Of a DNA stretch of 64,000 nt, positions 18,291 to 27,494 are shown one piece after another (the first letter of the stretch is position 1; every line of letters begins with the position of its first letter). A model generated the notes under the pieces. That model had not been told where the DNA came from, did not search any database, and worked only from the letters and a program-made list of their open reading frames with translations. The stretch comes from Bacteroidales bacterium (GTDB lineage Bacteria; Bacteroidota; Bacteroidia; Bacteroidales; Muribaculaceae), in assembly GCA_900766975.1 (NCBI GenBank), contig CAAFXO010000022.1:1-64000 (forward strand). Direction: 5' to 3'. The translations under genes and the position numbers were made by a program.

Positions 18291-20138
18291 TTATACCTCC
18301 ATATATTTTTTAACACCATCTACAATTTCTTTGACAAGGAAGGGCTGACCCTCTACCTTGTTGATGCGCAAGATCTCTCTGCCGGGGAGATGACTCTGCA
18401 AGTAGTCGGCAAACATGCCGGAGTTGAGCTCAGCCACGATGATGCGTTTGTATTTCATCAGCGTCTCAATCGTGTTGGAAGGCATCGGGTTGATATATCT
18501 GAATTGCCAGAATGCCACCTTGTGACCCTCTTGGTTGAGCTGCCGAGCGGCAGTGAGGAGATGGCCGTAAGTGCCACCCCAACCGACGAGGATAGTATCG
18601 GCATCGGGAGCGATCATCGGGCTCATCAAGGGGACTTCGTAAGCGATCTTCTCGATCTTCTCGCGGCGTTGACGCACCATTAGCTCATGGTTGGCGCCAT
18701 CGGTGGAGATGACCGAAGTCTTGTTGTCTTTCTCCAAGCCACCTACGCGGTGCATAGCACCGGGAGTGCCGGGGTGAGCCCAATATCTGACGAGGTTTTC
18801 GTCGCGATCGTAGGGACGCCAGCCCTCGGCGAGCTTGTCGGCGGGGAGGATATGAGGATGGATCTCGGGATAATCGTCGGGTTCAGGTATGCGCCATGCA
18901 CTCGAGCCGTTGGCGATGAAGGCATCGGTAAGGAGGATCACCGGAGTCATGTGCTCCATAGCGATACGCGCTGCCTCGAATGCCATGTGGAAGCAGTCGG
19001 TGGGACTAACTGCCGAGAGGACACATACGGGAGATTCGCCATTGCGACCATAGAGAGCCTGCATCAAGTCGGTTTGCTCAGTCTTGGTGGGGAGTCCGGT
19101 GGAGGGTCCGCCACGTTGCACGTCGATTACAACCAAGGGCAACTCAGCCATGACAGCCAGACCGATACCCTCTGACTTCAATGCCAGACCGGGGCCGGAG
19201 GTCGAGGTCACTGCCAAATGGCCTGCATAACTTGCGCCGATGGCGGAGCATACGCCGGCAATCTCATCTTCCATCTGCACGGCCTTGACGCCAAGATCCT
19301 TGCGCTTGGCGAGCTCGTGGAGGATGTCGGTGGCGGGAGTGATGGGGTAAGAGCCAAGGAAGAGGGGACGTCCGCTCTTCTCCGAGGCCATGATCAGACC
19401 CCATGCTGTGGCTGTATTGCCGGTGACGTCGGTGTAGACACCCGGCTCTGTCGAAGTGGTCTCAATGCGATAAGTCGAAAGAGAACTGTGGGTGTTGTGG
19501 CCATAATCCCAACCGGCTTGTACCACCTTGGCATTCGACTCATATATGGCAGGCTTCTTGGCAAATTTCGCTTTCAGCTTGCGAAGCACGCTCTCCACGG
19601 GGCGGTCGAAGAGCCAGCAGATCACACCCAAGGCGAGCATGTTCTTACACTTCATCATCCCCTTCTGGTCGAGACCGGAGTCTGCCAGAGTGTTCTTCAG
19701 AAGTGTGGTCATCGGCACCAAGAGGATACGATCTGTGTTGATGCCAAGCTCGGTGATCGGGTCAGAGGTCTTATACTCTGCCTTGCGGAGGTTAGCCTCG
19801 GTGAATGAGTCAGCGTCGCACACGATGATGCCATCATGCTTCAAGTAGCGAAGGTTGGTCTTGAGCGCTGCGGGATTCATCGCTACAAGCACGTCTGCTT
19901 CGTCGCCCGGAGTGTATACACTCTTGCCGACTCCCACTTGATAACCGGATACTCCACTCAGCGAGCCTTGCGGGGCGCGAATCTCTGCCGGATAGTCGGG
20001 GAAGGTAGAGATCTCATCCCCTATCTCTGCCGAGATGTTGGAGAAAATGTTGCCTGCAAGTTGCATACCGTCGCCGGAGTCACCTGCAAATCTGACCACT
20101 GCTCTCTCAATGGTCTTGACATTCGTAGTCTGTAACAT
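18291..20138 (-). CDS. korA: 2-oxoacid:ferredoxin oxidoreductase, alpha subunit (gamma-alpha fusion)
   Basis: A 615-residue fused subunit. The first 190 residues are the gamma domain (VVRFAGDSGDGMQLAGNIFS, ISTFPDYPAEIRAPQGSLSGVSGYQVG). The rest is the alpha (pyrimidine-binding) domain, with GSYPITPATDILHELAK, TSTSGPGLALKSEGIGLAVMAELPLVVIDVQRGGPSTGLPT and a C-terminal domain ending near AELNSGMFADYL. Partner of korB in a two-gene operon. Its start lies 73 bp after the stop of the nuclease gene upstream, and a TAATTTTG box (20191-20198, minus) in that gap could be its promoter. Confidence 0.93.
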   Translation of the reverse strand: MLQTTNVKTIERAVVRFAGDSGDGMQLAGNIFSNISAEIGDEISTFPDYPAEIRAPQGSLSGVSGYQVGVGKSVYTPGDEADVLVAMNPAALKTNLRYLKHDGIIVCDADSFTEANLRKAEYKTSDPITELGINTDRILLVPMTTLLKNTLADSGLDQKGMMKCKNMLALGVICWLFDRPVESVLRKLKAKFAKKPAIYESNAKVVQAGWDYGHNTHSSLSTYRIETTSTEPGVYTDVTGNTATAWGLIMASEKSGRPLFLGSYPITPATDILHELAKRKDLGVKAVQMEDEIAGVCSAIGASYAGHLAVTSTSGPGLALKSEGIGLAVMAELPLVVIDVQRGGPSTGLPTKTEQTDLMQALYGRNGESPVCVLSAVSPTDCFHMAFEAARIAMEHMTPVILLTDAFIANGSSAWRIPEPDDYPEIHPHILPADKLAEGWRPYDRDENLVRYWAHPGTPGAMHRVGGLEKDNKTSVISTDGANHELMVRQRREKIEKIAYEVPLMSPMIAPDADTILVGWGGTYGHLLTAARQLNQEGHKVAFWQFRYINPMPSNTIETLMKYKRIIVAELNSGMFADYLQSHLPGREILRINKVEGQPFLVKEIVDGVKKYMEV

Positions 20139-20190
20139 AACGAATTCTTTTGTGTTGTTATGGTATTAAAAACTGTTATAAGTATTAACT

Positions 20191-20198
20191 CAAAATTA
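20191..20198 (-). promoter_or_regulatory. possible -7 box for korAB
   Basis: TAATTTTG on the minus strand, about 53 nt before korA. No TTG is seen at the expected upstream distance. Confidence 0.35.
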
Positions 20199-20211
20199 AC
20201 AAATAAATTGT

Positions 20212-22011
20212 CTATAACATGATTTTTTCTGCTTTTCCTTTGCCGATCGCGATATAGATGCCATGTTGGAGGTTGCGACCATCGACGTTTCTGCCGTTGA
20301 GGTCGAAGATCTTAACACCCTCAGGGAGAGTGACAGAGGTGCCGCTCACGCCGATGCTCCAGGGCTTTTCTGCGATTTCGGAGATGGCGGAGGTGCCTCC
20401 CCCATGCTCGGAGGTGAGTCGATAGAGATAGACCGGAGTCTGCGATGACTCATAGTTGAGGAATCGTGGCTGGGTCTTGTTGAATTGCAACGAGCCATAC
20501 TGATCGAAGGTGAAGATGAACGATCCATCTTCGCCGAAGGAGATGGCTCCCGGAGTGTAGGTAGAGGCGTTGAGCTTCATCTTGTTCTTGGCGGTAGCCT
20601 CCCACGCTCCCTTGTAGTTGCCATAGATGTCATAGACCTCGATGTAGTTCTTGCCATCAGTGTCTGAGGGGAATTTCACCACTGCCGAAGTGATCGGGAG
20701 TTCGATCACAGACTCTTCGGCGTTAAGGTCGACGAAACCGGCACTCTCGAGGAATGCTCTGGTGGAGTTGCCTCCGGTGACGCTCATGGCGTGGAGAGTG
20801 TTGGAGGATAGGATGATATAGATGTCATCGTTTAGCATCTGAGAGGTAGAGGTGACACGATCCCAGAGGCCGTCGGAATAGTCGGTTGAGGCATCGTCGC
20901 GAGCGTAAGCATCAAGATAGGTGGTAGCGCTGGACAGAGTGTAGTCGCCGACAGTGCTCTTGACGTATGCCTTGATGTGCTGCTCGGGATTGACTTCGGT
21001 GTTGAGGGTGATCTCCATTTCGCCGGCGAAGCCGTAGGACTCATAGTCGCCGCCATTGATGCTCATCATCAGCTCGGTGGCGCCGGGCCAAGTGACACGC
21101 TGACGAGTCTCGCCCCACCATCTCAGGCAGTAGGTGTTGACACCCACCACACGAGTGCTGTTGAAGATCGGTGCCCCGGGGCGATCGATGGCTGTCGATT
21201 CTGCCTCGTCGGCGAGTGTGAATGTGTCGGCAATCTTCGTGCCCCATACATATTCTGCCAGTTGGGGATAGTCGATGAAGGGGTTGCGATTCTTCTGAAT
21301 AGCATAGATCTCTTCATTGCGGCTCTTCTCCTTACTGTCGACCGGATCTTGGCGCGACCAGCGGAGCAGCAGGTCTACCACCCATGGATGGAGATTGCCT
21401 TCAGTGTCGCATAAATTTGAGGCATTTGTGTCAGTCCATGTCAAGTTGGGATAGGTGGTAAAGATGTAGAAATATGCACGGGCGAAGTCCCCCTTATATT
21501 CGTCGGCAGGCTCGAAGACGCTCGCAGATTCGCCACCTTGTCCCTCCACCGGAGTGCCGATGCGGAGCAAACCATTGTCCAAGAGGCGAGCATCACTCGT
21601 CTCGCCGGGGGGATAACTTCCCTTGACATTGTTGGCATTCTGATCGCTCGGGTTGAGGTGGAAGAGATCGCTATATGCCTCGAGACCGGCATTCTTGCCG
21701 CCCCACCAGGAGTTGGCTACAGCATGCTCGATATTGAGCGAGGCATGCTCCGGCAGGTAGACGATGTTGTTGCTATACATATCCCACCAGATGGTCTTGC
21801 CATTATATTCGCGCACGTCGGTCTTCTCGAAGGCAGGCCAGGTCTTGGTGTTGTAGGTGACACGCACATAGCCCGAAGAGGCTTGGCAGATGGCTTCTTT
21901 CAACTCTGCCCCCTGCTTGCCGTCAAGCCCGGAGTAATACCCATCCGGGATCTCGGCATAACCGAGGGAGATCCCGAGTGTAAGGACGATTATTGTTATG
22001 AAGTTGCGCAT
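20212..22011 (-). CDS. secreted endonuclease I family nuclease 1, with sorting tail
   Basis: A 599-residue exported protein. A signal peptide (RNFITIIVLTLGISLGYA) is followed by an endonuclease I domain (about 20-280) with the metal/histidine segment LNIEHAVANSWWGGKNAG and LNPSDQNANNVKGSYPPGE. A middle beta-rich region follows, and the end is KIFDLNGRNVDGRNLQHGIYIAIGKGKAEKIML, typical of Bacteroidetes C-terminal sorting domains. It probably cuts extracellular DNA or RNA. It is one of three tandem paralogues and may have its own -7 box (TACCTTTG, 22061-22068 minus). Confidence 0.85.
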   Translation of the reverse strand: MRNFITIIVLTLGISLGYAEIPDGYYSGLDGKQGAELKEAICQASSGYVRVTYNTKTWPAFEKTDVREYNGKTIWWDMYSNNIVYLPEHASLNIEHAVANSWWGGKNAGLEAYSDLFHLNPSDQNANNVKGSYPPGETSDARLLDNGLLRIGTPVEGQGGESASVFEPADEYKGDFARAYFYIFTTYPNLTWTDTNASNLCDTEGNLHPWVVDLLLRWSRQDPVDSKEKSRNEEIYAIQKNRNPFIDYPQLAEYVWGTKIADTFTLADEAESTAIDRPGAPIFNSTRVVGVNTYCLRWWGETRQRVTWPGATELMMSINGGDYESYGFAGEMEITLNTEVNPEQHIKAYVKSTVGDYTLSSATTYLDAYARDDASTDYSDGLWDRVTSTSQMLNDDIYIILSSNTLHAMSVTGGNSTRAFLESAGFVDLNAEESVIELPITSAVVKFPSDTDGKNYIEVYDIYGNYKGAWEATAKNKMKLNASTYTPGAISFGEDGSFIFTFDQYGSLQFNKTQPRFLNYESSQTPVYLYRLTSEHGGGTSAISEIAEKPWSIGVSGTSVTLPEGVKIFDLNGRNVDGRNLQHGIYIAIGKGKAEKIML

Positions 22012-22026
22012 AAGTATTTTAGTTTT

Positions 22027-22060
22027 AGAGCGCGTTCCTTAAATTTTTGGGGTCGTAGGG
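22027..22060 (+). repeat. dispersed repeat, copy C
   Basis: Begins AGAGCGCGTTCCTTAAATTT and ends GGGGTCGTAGGG. It faces copy D (22195-22227) with one mismatch. Between them lies AT-rich DNA without a gene, with a TACCTTTG box touching copy C. Confidence 0.85.
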
Positions 22061-22068
22061 CAAAGGTA
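22061..22068 (-). promoter_or_regulatory. -7 box upstream of nuclease 1
   Basis: TACCTTTG on the minus strand abuts repeat copy C, so the transcript would carry the repeat at its 5' end. No TTG is seen at the expected -33 distance. Confidence 0.4.
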
Positions 22069-22194
22069 ACAAAAATTACCGGTATCCATTGCTAATTTTG
22101 TTATCATTTTAACTTTTTTATAGAATAATGTTAACAAAATGTTAAATTCAATTTGCGATTCCGAAAATCTATGGAACGTTGAAGTTACCTAAGT

Positions 22195-22227
22195 CCTACG
22201 GCCCCAAAAATTTAAGGAACGCGCTCT
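22195..22227 (-). repeat. dispersed repeat, copy D
   Basis: Inverted relative to copy C. Minus-strand reading AGAGCGCGTTCCTTAAATTT continues to GGGGCCGTAGG. Confidence 0.85.
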
Positions 22228-22281
22228 TAACTGTTTCTTATATGATAGTCTGTCGGATTTGAGGCAAAGTGCCGTATGATT

Positions 22282-23844
22282 TTATTTGCCGATCATCACT
22301 TTCACCGACTTCTTGAACGATGGTTTCGCTACGATATATACACCCTTGGAGAGGTTCTCTCCCGATACTTCGCGACCATTCATGTCGAAGATGTGAGCAC
22401 CCTGAGGCGCCAGAATATTGTTGCCCCACACCTCTACGAGGAATGAGTCATCCTCCTCTTCGATGTTAAGACGCTCCAAGCCCGAAGTAGCGTTTTCGAC
22501 TACGAGTTCGGCATTCTTGATCTCCCAAGTATCTGCGCCCGAAGAGGTCGAAGCATATTTAAAGCCGATCTTCACCTCCTTGCCAAGGAAGGATGCAAGG
22601 TCGATCGTGCCGCTCTCGGTAAAGGTCCAACTTCCGGCTCCGGGCCATGTCGGGATCGCTACCTCGGTCACTGCCCCGGTAGCCACATCTTTGACCACCA
22701 TCTTGCAGAGGTCGCGAAGGGTGGTTTGGAATTTGGCTGCATGCTCGAATGAGAATTTGGCTGAGCTTGCATCCTTGAGCGATACGGTGGGACTCCATGC
22801 GTAGGAGAGTGATTCGTATGGTGCCCCGGAGATATATGCGCTTGCATTGAGGTAGGACATAGCATTGTAGGTCTTCCAACTCCAGACGTAAGTCCCGGCT
22901 TCAGGGAGGGTTACATCTTCGATGGTCCAGTCGCCCATACTGCTGTCGGCCTCGTCGAGCCAACGATAGGTAGTGCTGTCTTGGTCGTCATCGCCACCTG
23001 TGCCGCCGCCACCTGTGCCATTCAGATCATAGGGTTCTGTCTTCTTCGAGCCCCATATATGATCTGCCAAGTCGGGAAGGTCGATGAAGGGATTGCGGTT
23101 CTTCTGATTCTTGTAGATGCCATCGTTGCGATCACGCTCTTTTTGGCTCACCGGGTCGTTGGTGCTCCATCTCAAGAGGAGTTCGCTCGCCCAAGATTGG
23201 AACATCAGATCGGAACTTGTGTTGTACATCCAGTCGGTGGTCGATTTCCAGGAAATATCGTTGTAAATGGTAAACATATACATGAATGCGCGAGCGAAGT
23301 CACCCTTATATTCATCGGCAGGCTCAAAGCAATAGGTAGCGCCGCCCCCTTGGCCGGACTTGGGACGTCCGACGAAGGTGACACCATTGTCCCAGGTCAC
23401 TTCCGAGAGCTCGGCGAGGGGATAGTTGCTCTTGCGGCTGTTGGCATCCTGATCGCTTGGGTTGAGGTGGCAGAGATCCTTGTATGCGGCGTTTTTTGAG
23501 CCGCCCCACCATGAGTTGGCTACAGAGTGCTCGATGTTGAGCCCGGGATGTCCCGAAGAGACTGCCACAAGATTGCTGCTATACATATCCCACCAATAGT
23601 CGACGCCTCCGATGGTCTTGACATCGGTGTCTTTGAACGCCACCCATGTGCCCGATGCGCCGTAGGTGATCTCGGTGTGGTCGTAAACCACCTCCTTGAC
23701 TGCTGTCATCAGCTCCTTGCCACACTTGCCGTCGAGCGAGTCGTAATAACCGGAGGGATATCCCGCCTCGGCACTCGAGGCTGCGATCAGCATGCCGAAT
23801 ATGGGCAAGATGGGCTTCAGATATTTGGTAAAGTTTGTTTTCAT
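22282..23844 (-). CDS. secreted endonuclease I family nuclease 2, with jelly-roll-like and sorting domains
   Basis: A 520-residue exported nuclease. Signal peptide (IFGMLIAASSAEA), endonuclease I domain to about residue 265 with LNIEHSVANSWWGGSKNAA and LNPSDQDANSRKSNYPLAE, a GTGGGGTGGDDDQ linker, then a beta-sandwich of about 150 residues (DWTIEDVTLPEAGTYVWSWK to GADTWEIKNAELVV). The C-terminal sorting tail is IFDMNGREVSGENLSKGVYIV. The beta-sandwich closely resembles the C-terminal half of the lipoprotein at 27495-29078, suggesting a shared binding role. It lies 48 bp after nuclease 3. Confidence 0.85.
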   Translation of the reverse strand: MKTNFTKYLKPILPIFGMLIAASSAEAGYPSGYYDSLDGKCGKELMTAVKEVVYDHTEITYGASGTWVAFKDTDVKTIGGVDYWWDMYSSNLVAVSSGHPGLNIEHSVANSWWGGSKNAAYKDLCHLNPSDQDANSRKSNYPLAELSEVTWDNGVTFVGRPKSGQGGGATYCFEPADEYKGDFARAFMYMFTIYNDISWKSTTDWMYNTSSDLMFQSWASELLLRWSTNDPVSQKERDRNDGIYKNQKNRNPFIDLPDLADHIWGSKKTEPYDLNGTGGGGTGGDDDQDSTTYRWLDEADSSMGDWTIEDVTLPEAGTYVWSWKTYNAMSYLNASAYISGAPYESLSYAWSPTVSLKDASSAKFSFEHAAKFQTTLRDLCKMVVKDVATGAVTEVAIPTWPGAGSWTFTESGTIDLASFLGKEVKIGFKYASTSSGADTWEIKNAELVVENATSGLERLNIEEEDDSFLVEVWGNNILAPQGAHIFDMNGREVSGENLSKGVYIVAKPSFKKSVKVMIGK

Positions 23845-23892
23845 TGCTTAGTTGGTTTAGATTATGCTTGTTGATTATGCTTGTTGATTAGA

Positions 23893-25599
23893 TTATCTTA
23901 CGATCAATTTCTGAGGACGGCCGCCACCCACGGAGACTACATATACACCCGGTCGGAGGGGTATAAGAGAGTCGTCGGCCGGAGATGCATCTTGCATGAT
24001 GATGGCGCCATCGAGAGAGTATACGATGATGGCACCGGCTTCGCCATTGGCACGGCTCACGTAGATGCCACCCTCGACGCCATATACATGGTAGGGAGCG
24101 GAGTCGCGCACGTCGTTGATGCCCGATGCGGCAACATAGATGATGTTGGAGGCGGGGGAGAGGATGCCGAGACGCGAATAGGAGACATAATAGGCTTCCG
24201 CCACGTTGGGGTCGCGTCCGGTGATGGTATAAGATGTTTCGTTGGTCTCGTAAGTTTCGGACTCTTCTTGGTCGTCGTTATAGATGACGCGAGTCAGCAC
24301 ATAGAAGTCAGTTTCGCCCGGAGCCGCCGACCAGTGAGCTGTATATCCGGTGTCGGTGATGTCGGTCGGGTTTTGTGCATTGAGCGCAGTGAGGGTCGGC
24401 TCGGCGAGTCCTTCGCCGGTGAGGGTAATGGCGATACTGCCTGCTAAGCCACCATCGTAGAGGGTAAGTTTCGCAGAGTGCTCACCGATAGACTTGGGAG
24501 TGTATCGGATGGTCAGAAGATAGCCTCCATTCTCATTGATGGTCTTGGCGGGGATGACTGTCGTCTCGGTGACGAAGCAATCGCGGTTGGTGCCGACGAT
24601 GCTCACGGAGAGCTGGCTGGTGAAGTTATGACCGGTGATCTGCAATTCGCGTGTATAGGTGTGTCCTACAGCCCCCTGGCCGAAGGAGAGGGAACTGCCA
24701 TTGGCGGGAGAAGTAATCTCCGGATCGCCTGTAATCGGGGGAGTCGGATCGCTCCCCGCCTGCTCTGAGACATAGAACACATCTTCGGTGCTGATACCCC
24801 ATATAAACTCTGCCAGGTTGGGGAAGTCGATGAAGGGATTGCGGTTCCCTTGATGCTGCTCCACCAGGTCGTTGCGGTCGATCTCTTTCTGACTCACCGG
24901 GTCCTCGCGCGACCACTCCAAGAGCATGTTGACTGCCCATGGTACCAAGGTCGGATAGGTGTTCTTCTGGAACATATAGTTGATCACCCAGTTGATGTCG
25001 TCATAGACCGTAGCCATATAGAATATAGCGCGGGCGAAGTCACCCTTATATTCGTCGGCAGGCTCGAAGACATTGGCGCAACCACCCCCTTGACCCGACA
25101 TGGGGCTTCCGACTTTGGTGACTCCATTGTCGAATGTGGCGGTGCGCACCTCGCCAAAGGGATAGTTGAGCTTCGCCTGATTGGCGGGGCCATCGCTCGG
25201 ATAGAGATTCCACATGTCGCTATAGGCGGGGGTATACTCTACGCTGCCATTCTGCTTCCACCATGATTTGGGCACCGAGTGCTCGCGTTGCATCTTGTTG
25301 GCAGAGAAACTCTTGGTGCCGCTTTGACCCTGCTGTATGAGGTAGACATTGTCGGAATACATCTCCCACCAGCGTTTGCACCCATTGACCGGCTCGGGAT
25401 AGACATCGCTATATTGCCAATAGTTGGGGAGACTGTAATATTCGAGTGTGGTGTGACTGCTCACACACTGTTTGGCGGCTGCTTTGAGCGCCTCTTTCTT
25501 CTTGCCATCCATCCGGTCGTAATAGCCTTCGGTGAAGTTGGCGTATGCCATCTGCACGGCAAGTGAGAGTGTTAGTAGTATGAATATCTTAATCTTCAT
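23893..25599 (-). CDS. secreted endonuclease I family nuclease 3, with choice-of-anchor domain
   Basis: A 568-residue exported nuclease. Signal peptide (IKIFILLTLSLAVQMAYA), endonuclease I domain to about 280 with MQREHSVPKSWW and LYPSDGPANQAKLNYPFGE, then an immunoglobulin-like choice-of-anchor/ASH-type domain (SFGQGAVGHTYTRELQITG to ITLTGEGL), a fibronectin III-like domain (ALNAQNPTDITDTGYTAHW) and a sorting tail ending RPGVYVVSVGGGRPQKLIVR. Its REHSVPKSWW motif differs from the IEH of its two paralogues, so the copies are diverged rather than freshly duplicated. Confidence 0.85.
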   Translation of the reverse strand: MKIKIFILLTLSLAVQMAYANFTEGYYDRMDGKKKEALKAAAKQCVSSHTTLEYYSLPNYWQYSDVYPEPVNGCKRWWEMYSDNVYLIQQGQSGTKSFSANKMQREHSVPKSWWKQNGSVEYTPAYSDMWNLYPSDGPANQAKLNYPFGEVRTATFDNGVTKVGSPMSGQGGGCANVFEPADEYKGDFARAIFYMATVYDDINWVINYMFQKNTYPTLVPWAVNMLLEWSREDPVSQKEIDRNDLVEQHQGNRNPFIDFPNLAEFIWGISTEDVFYVSEQAGSDPTPPITGDPEITSPANGSSLSFGQGAVGHTYTRELQITGHNFTSQLSVSIVGTNRDCFVTETTVIPAKTINENGGYLLTIRYTPKSIGEHSAKLTLYDGGLAGSIAITLTGEGLAEPTLTALNAQNPTDITDTGYTAHWSAAPGETDFYVLTRVIYNDDQEESETYETNETSYTITGRDPNVAEAYYVSYSRLGILSPASNIIYVAASGINDVRDSAPYHVYGVEGGIYVSRANGEAGAIIVYSLDGAIIMQDASPADDSLIPLRPGVYVVSVGGGRPQKLIVR

Positions 25600-25674
25600 T
25601 TATTATCGCTGTTTATGTCGGCTCTGTCGGCATCGGGTCGACAGAACCGAGGGTTAGAATTGTTGTTTGGGTGA

Positions 25675-25700
25675 TGTGTCGGGGCGCAAACCCCGACACA
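25675..25700. promoter_or_regulatory. 10-bp hairpin between lipoprotein and nuclease 3
   Basis: TGTGTCGGGG and CCCCGACACA enclose CGCAAA. There is no T run. A second 7-bp stem lies at 25623-25645. They may adjust expression of the nucleases relative to the upstream receptor genes. Confidence 0.45.
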
Positions 25701-25735
25701 CCTATCGGGTTTTAGAGTCTCTTACGACTGTCGGA

Positions 25736-27481
25736 TTAGAGTTCTTTGACTTCGGTGATCTTGCGGATGCCGCGAGTGCCGAAGTATTCTTCGACGTTAC
25801 ACTTGATCTTCACTTGCTTGCCATAGATGCCGGGGTTGAGTTTCAGACCGAGTGTCGAGCGGACAGCCGATGAGAGCTGTGCCGGCACGGAGTTGTTGAC
25901 GCCACACTTCATCGGAGCCACTGAGGAGAGGATCACATTGTTGGAGTTGAGGTATGCGGTCGAACCGGGCACTTCGTTGGCGCTGAACTCGCAAGCATCG
26001 CCGGTGAAGTCCGAACCGGTAACCACATATCCGGCTACATAACCGATCACCCAGACTCCGGTCTTATCTTCGGTCGAAGCCTTAACCCAAGAGATGTTAT
26101 AGGGGTTGGCTTCCGTGCCGTCGCCTGCCGGGGCGGGACCTTCGCTGCCGCCGCTCATCGACTTGCCGTTGATGCGGAACTCATTGAAGCCACCCTTGCT
26201 CTCGACGATGGCGGGGAGTCCAAGGTCGGTGGAAATCTTACCATTTACCAAGAGTTGTGCCTTGTAATATTCAGGGTTGTCGATCAGATTGACCCAAGTA
26301 CGGAGTGATGTGCCTTGAGGCAGGTCGACTACGATACATTTGTTGATATCGGTCTCGTCGGCACTCTCGGCGATCAGCACATTGTTGAAGGTCTCGACAT
26401 CCTTGCCGAATGTCACATCGTCGGCGGAAGTGACGGTGGTAACGCCAGCCTTGACAGCACCTACGATATAGCCGGAAGTCCAGCCGATCAGACCCTCATA
26501 GTCGCCGTTTCTTACGTCAGATACGCTGAAGGGCTTTTCCTCGGTTCCGGACTCGGTGATGATAACATCGCTTTCGTCACGCAGTATCAGCTGCCAGGGA
26601 TCGGTGGCTGACCCGGAGCTGTAGTAAGATAGGATGCCTCTTACGATGCCGGTGCCGTCGGGGAGCTCTTTGTAGTAGAAGTTGGAGTAGCCGGAATTTC
26701 TCACTGTGAGTGTCTGTCCGTTGGCATCAACCAGCGTGCGGCTCACTGTCGCCTGATAGGGGGCGTAGGTTAACCCCTCTTCGTCGATCTGGAAGTGTAC
26801 ATTGCGGAACTCTACAAGCTGGCTCTGGAACTCGGGAAGTGTACCCTTGGTGAGCTCGTCGAAGCTGTCGAAGGTGAGACAATAGAATTGGTCGGTAGGA
26901 TATGCTTCGCCATATTTTACCTTGGCAAATTCGGGAGAGGGGAGTCCGTCGCATTGAGCATGGCGCAGGATATAGTCGAGTGCCATGAATCCAAGCTGGT
27001 TTTCACCATTGAGCTCGGTGTCGGAGGGTGAACCTACCTGCTGCAATCCGTAGTAATAACCGAGATAGAGTCCGGTCATATCGACCACTACATCTTGTCC
27101 CAAGCGATAGAAGTTGTAGAGACTGCCGCTATTGATAGAGAAGGCGAGGGCGGCTGTCTCATCCTGGATCACCAATGACTTGTAGATATTGCCTGAGGCA
27201 TCGCTCGACACCACGCGACCATGGATGATGATATGCTCGCCATCTATCACATTGCCCTCGGCATCATACTTCTCGGTGCCCGGCTTGAAACCTACTTTCT
27301 CGATCTTATTCTCGTATGCTTGCTTCAACTCAAGGATCGTGGTGTTCGCCTTGATTGAGGCTTCCGGCACCACCAGCCCGGGATCATCCATCTCGGCTTG
27401 GCAGGAGACGAGTCCTGCCGATGCCGTAATAGCGAGTGCCATGGCGAGTGCCGCATATATATTTCTTTTCATCTTTTTCAT
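25736..27481 (-). CDS. surface lipoprotein with DUF5689 and DUF6359 OB-fold-like domains
   Basis: About 581 residues from MKKMKRNIYAAL. This start avoids overlap with the preceding stop (an ATG at 27514 is the alternative). The lipobox LVSC follows a hydrophobic stretch. The first domain (TTILELKQAYENKIEK to about 250) matches DUF5689: GEHIIIHGRVVSSDASGNIYKSLVIQD. Two DUF6359-like OB-fold units follow (KPFSVSDVRNGDYEGLIGWTSGYIVG and NPYNISWVKASTEDKTGVWVIGYVAGYVV). OB folds often bind oligonucleotides, and the neighbours are nucleases and a TonB receptor. Nucleic-acid capture at the cell surface is my inference. Confidence 0.75.
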   Translation of the reverse strand: MKKMKRNIYAALAMALAITASAGLVSCQAEMDDPGLVVPEASIKANTTILELKQAYENKIEKVGFKPGTEKYDAEGNVIDGEHIIIHGRVVSSDASGNIYKSLVIQDETAALAFSINSGSLYNFYRLGQDVVVDMTGLYLGYYYGLQQVGSPSDTELNGENQLGFMALDYILRHAQCDGLPSPEFAKVKYGEAYPTDQFYCLTFDSFDELTKGTLPEFQSQLVEFRNVHFQIDEEGLTYAPYQATVSRTLVDANGQTLTVRNSGYSNFYYKELPDGTGIVRGILSYYSSGSATDPWQLILRDESDVIITESGTEEKPFSVSDVRNGDYEGLIGWTSGYIVGAVKAGVTTVTSADDVTFGKDVETFNNVLIAESADETDINKCIVVDLPQGTSLRTWVNLIDNPEYYKAQLLVNGKISTDLGLPAIVESKGGFNEFRINGKSMSGGSEGPAPAGDGTEANPYNISWVKASTEDKTGVWVIGYVAGYVVTGSDFTGDACEFSANEVPGSTAYLNSNNVILSSVAPMKCGVNNSVPAQLSSAVRSTLGLKLNPGIYGKQVKIKCNVEEYFGTRGIRKITEVKEL

Positions 27482-27494
27482 CTTTTCGTTAGAT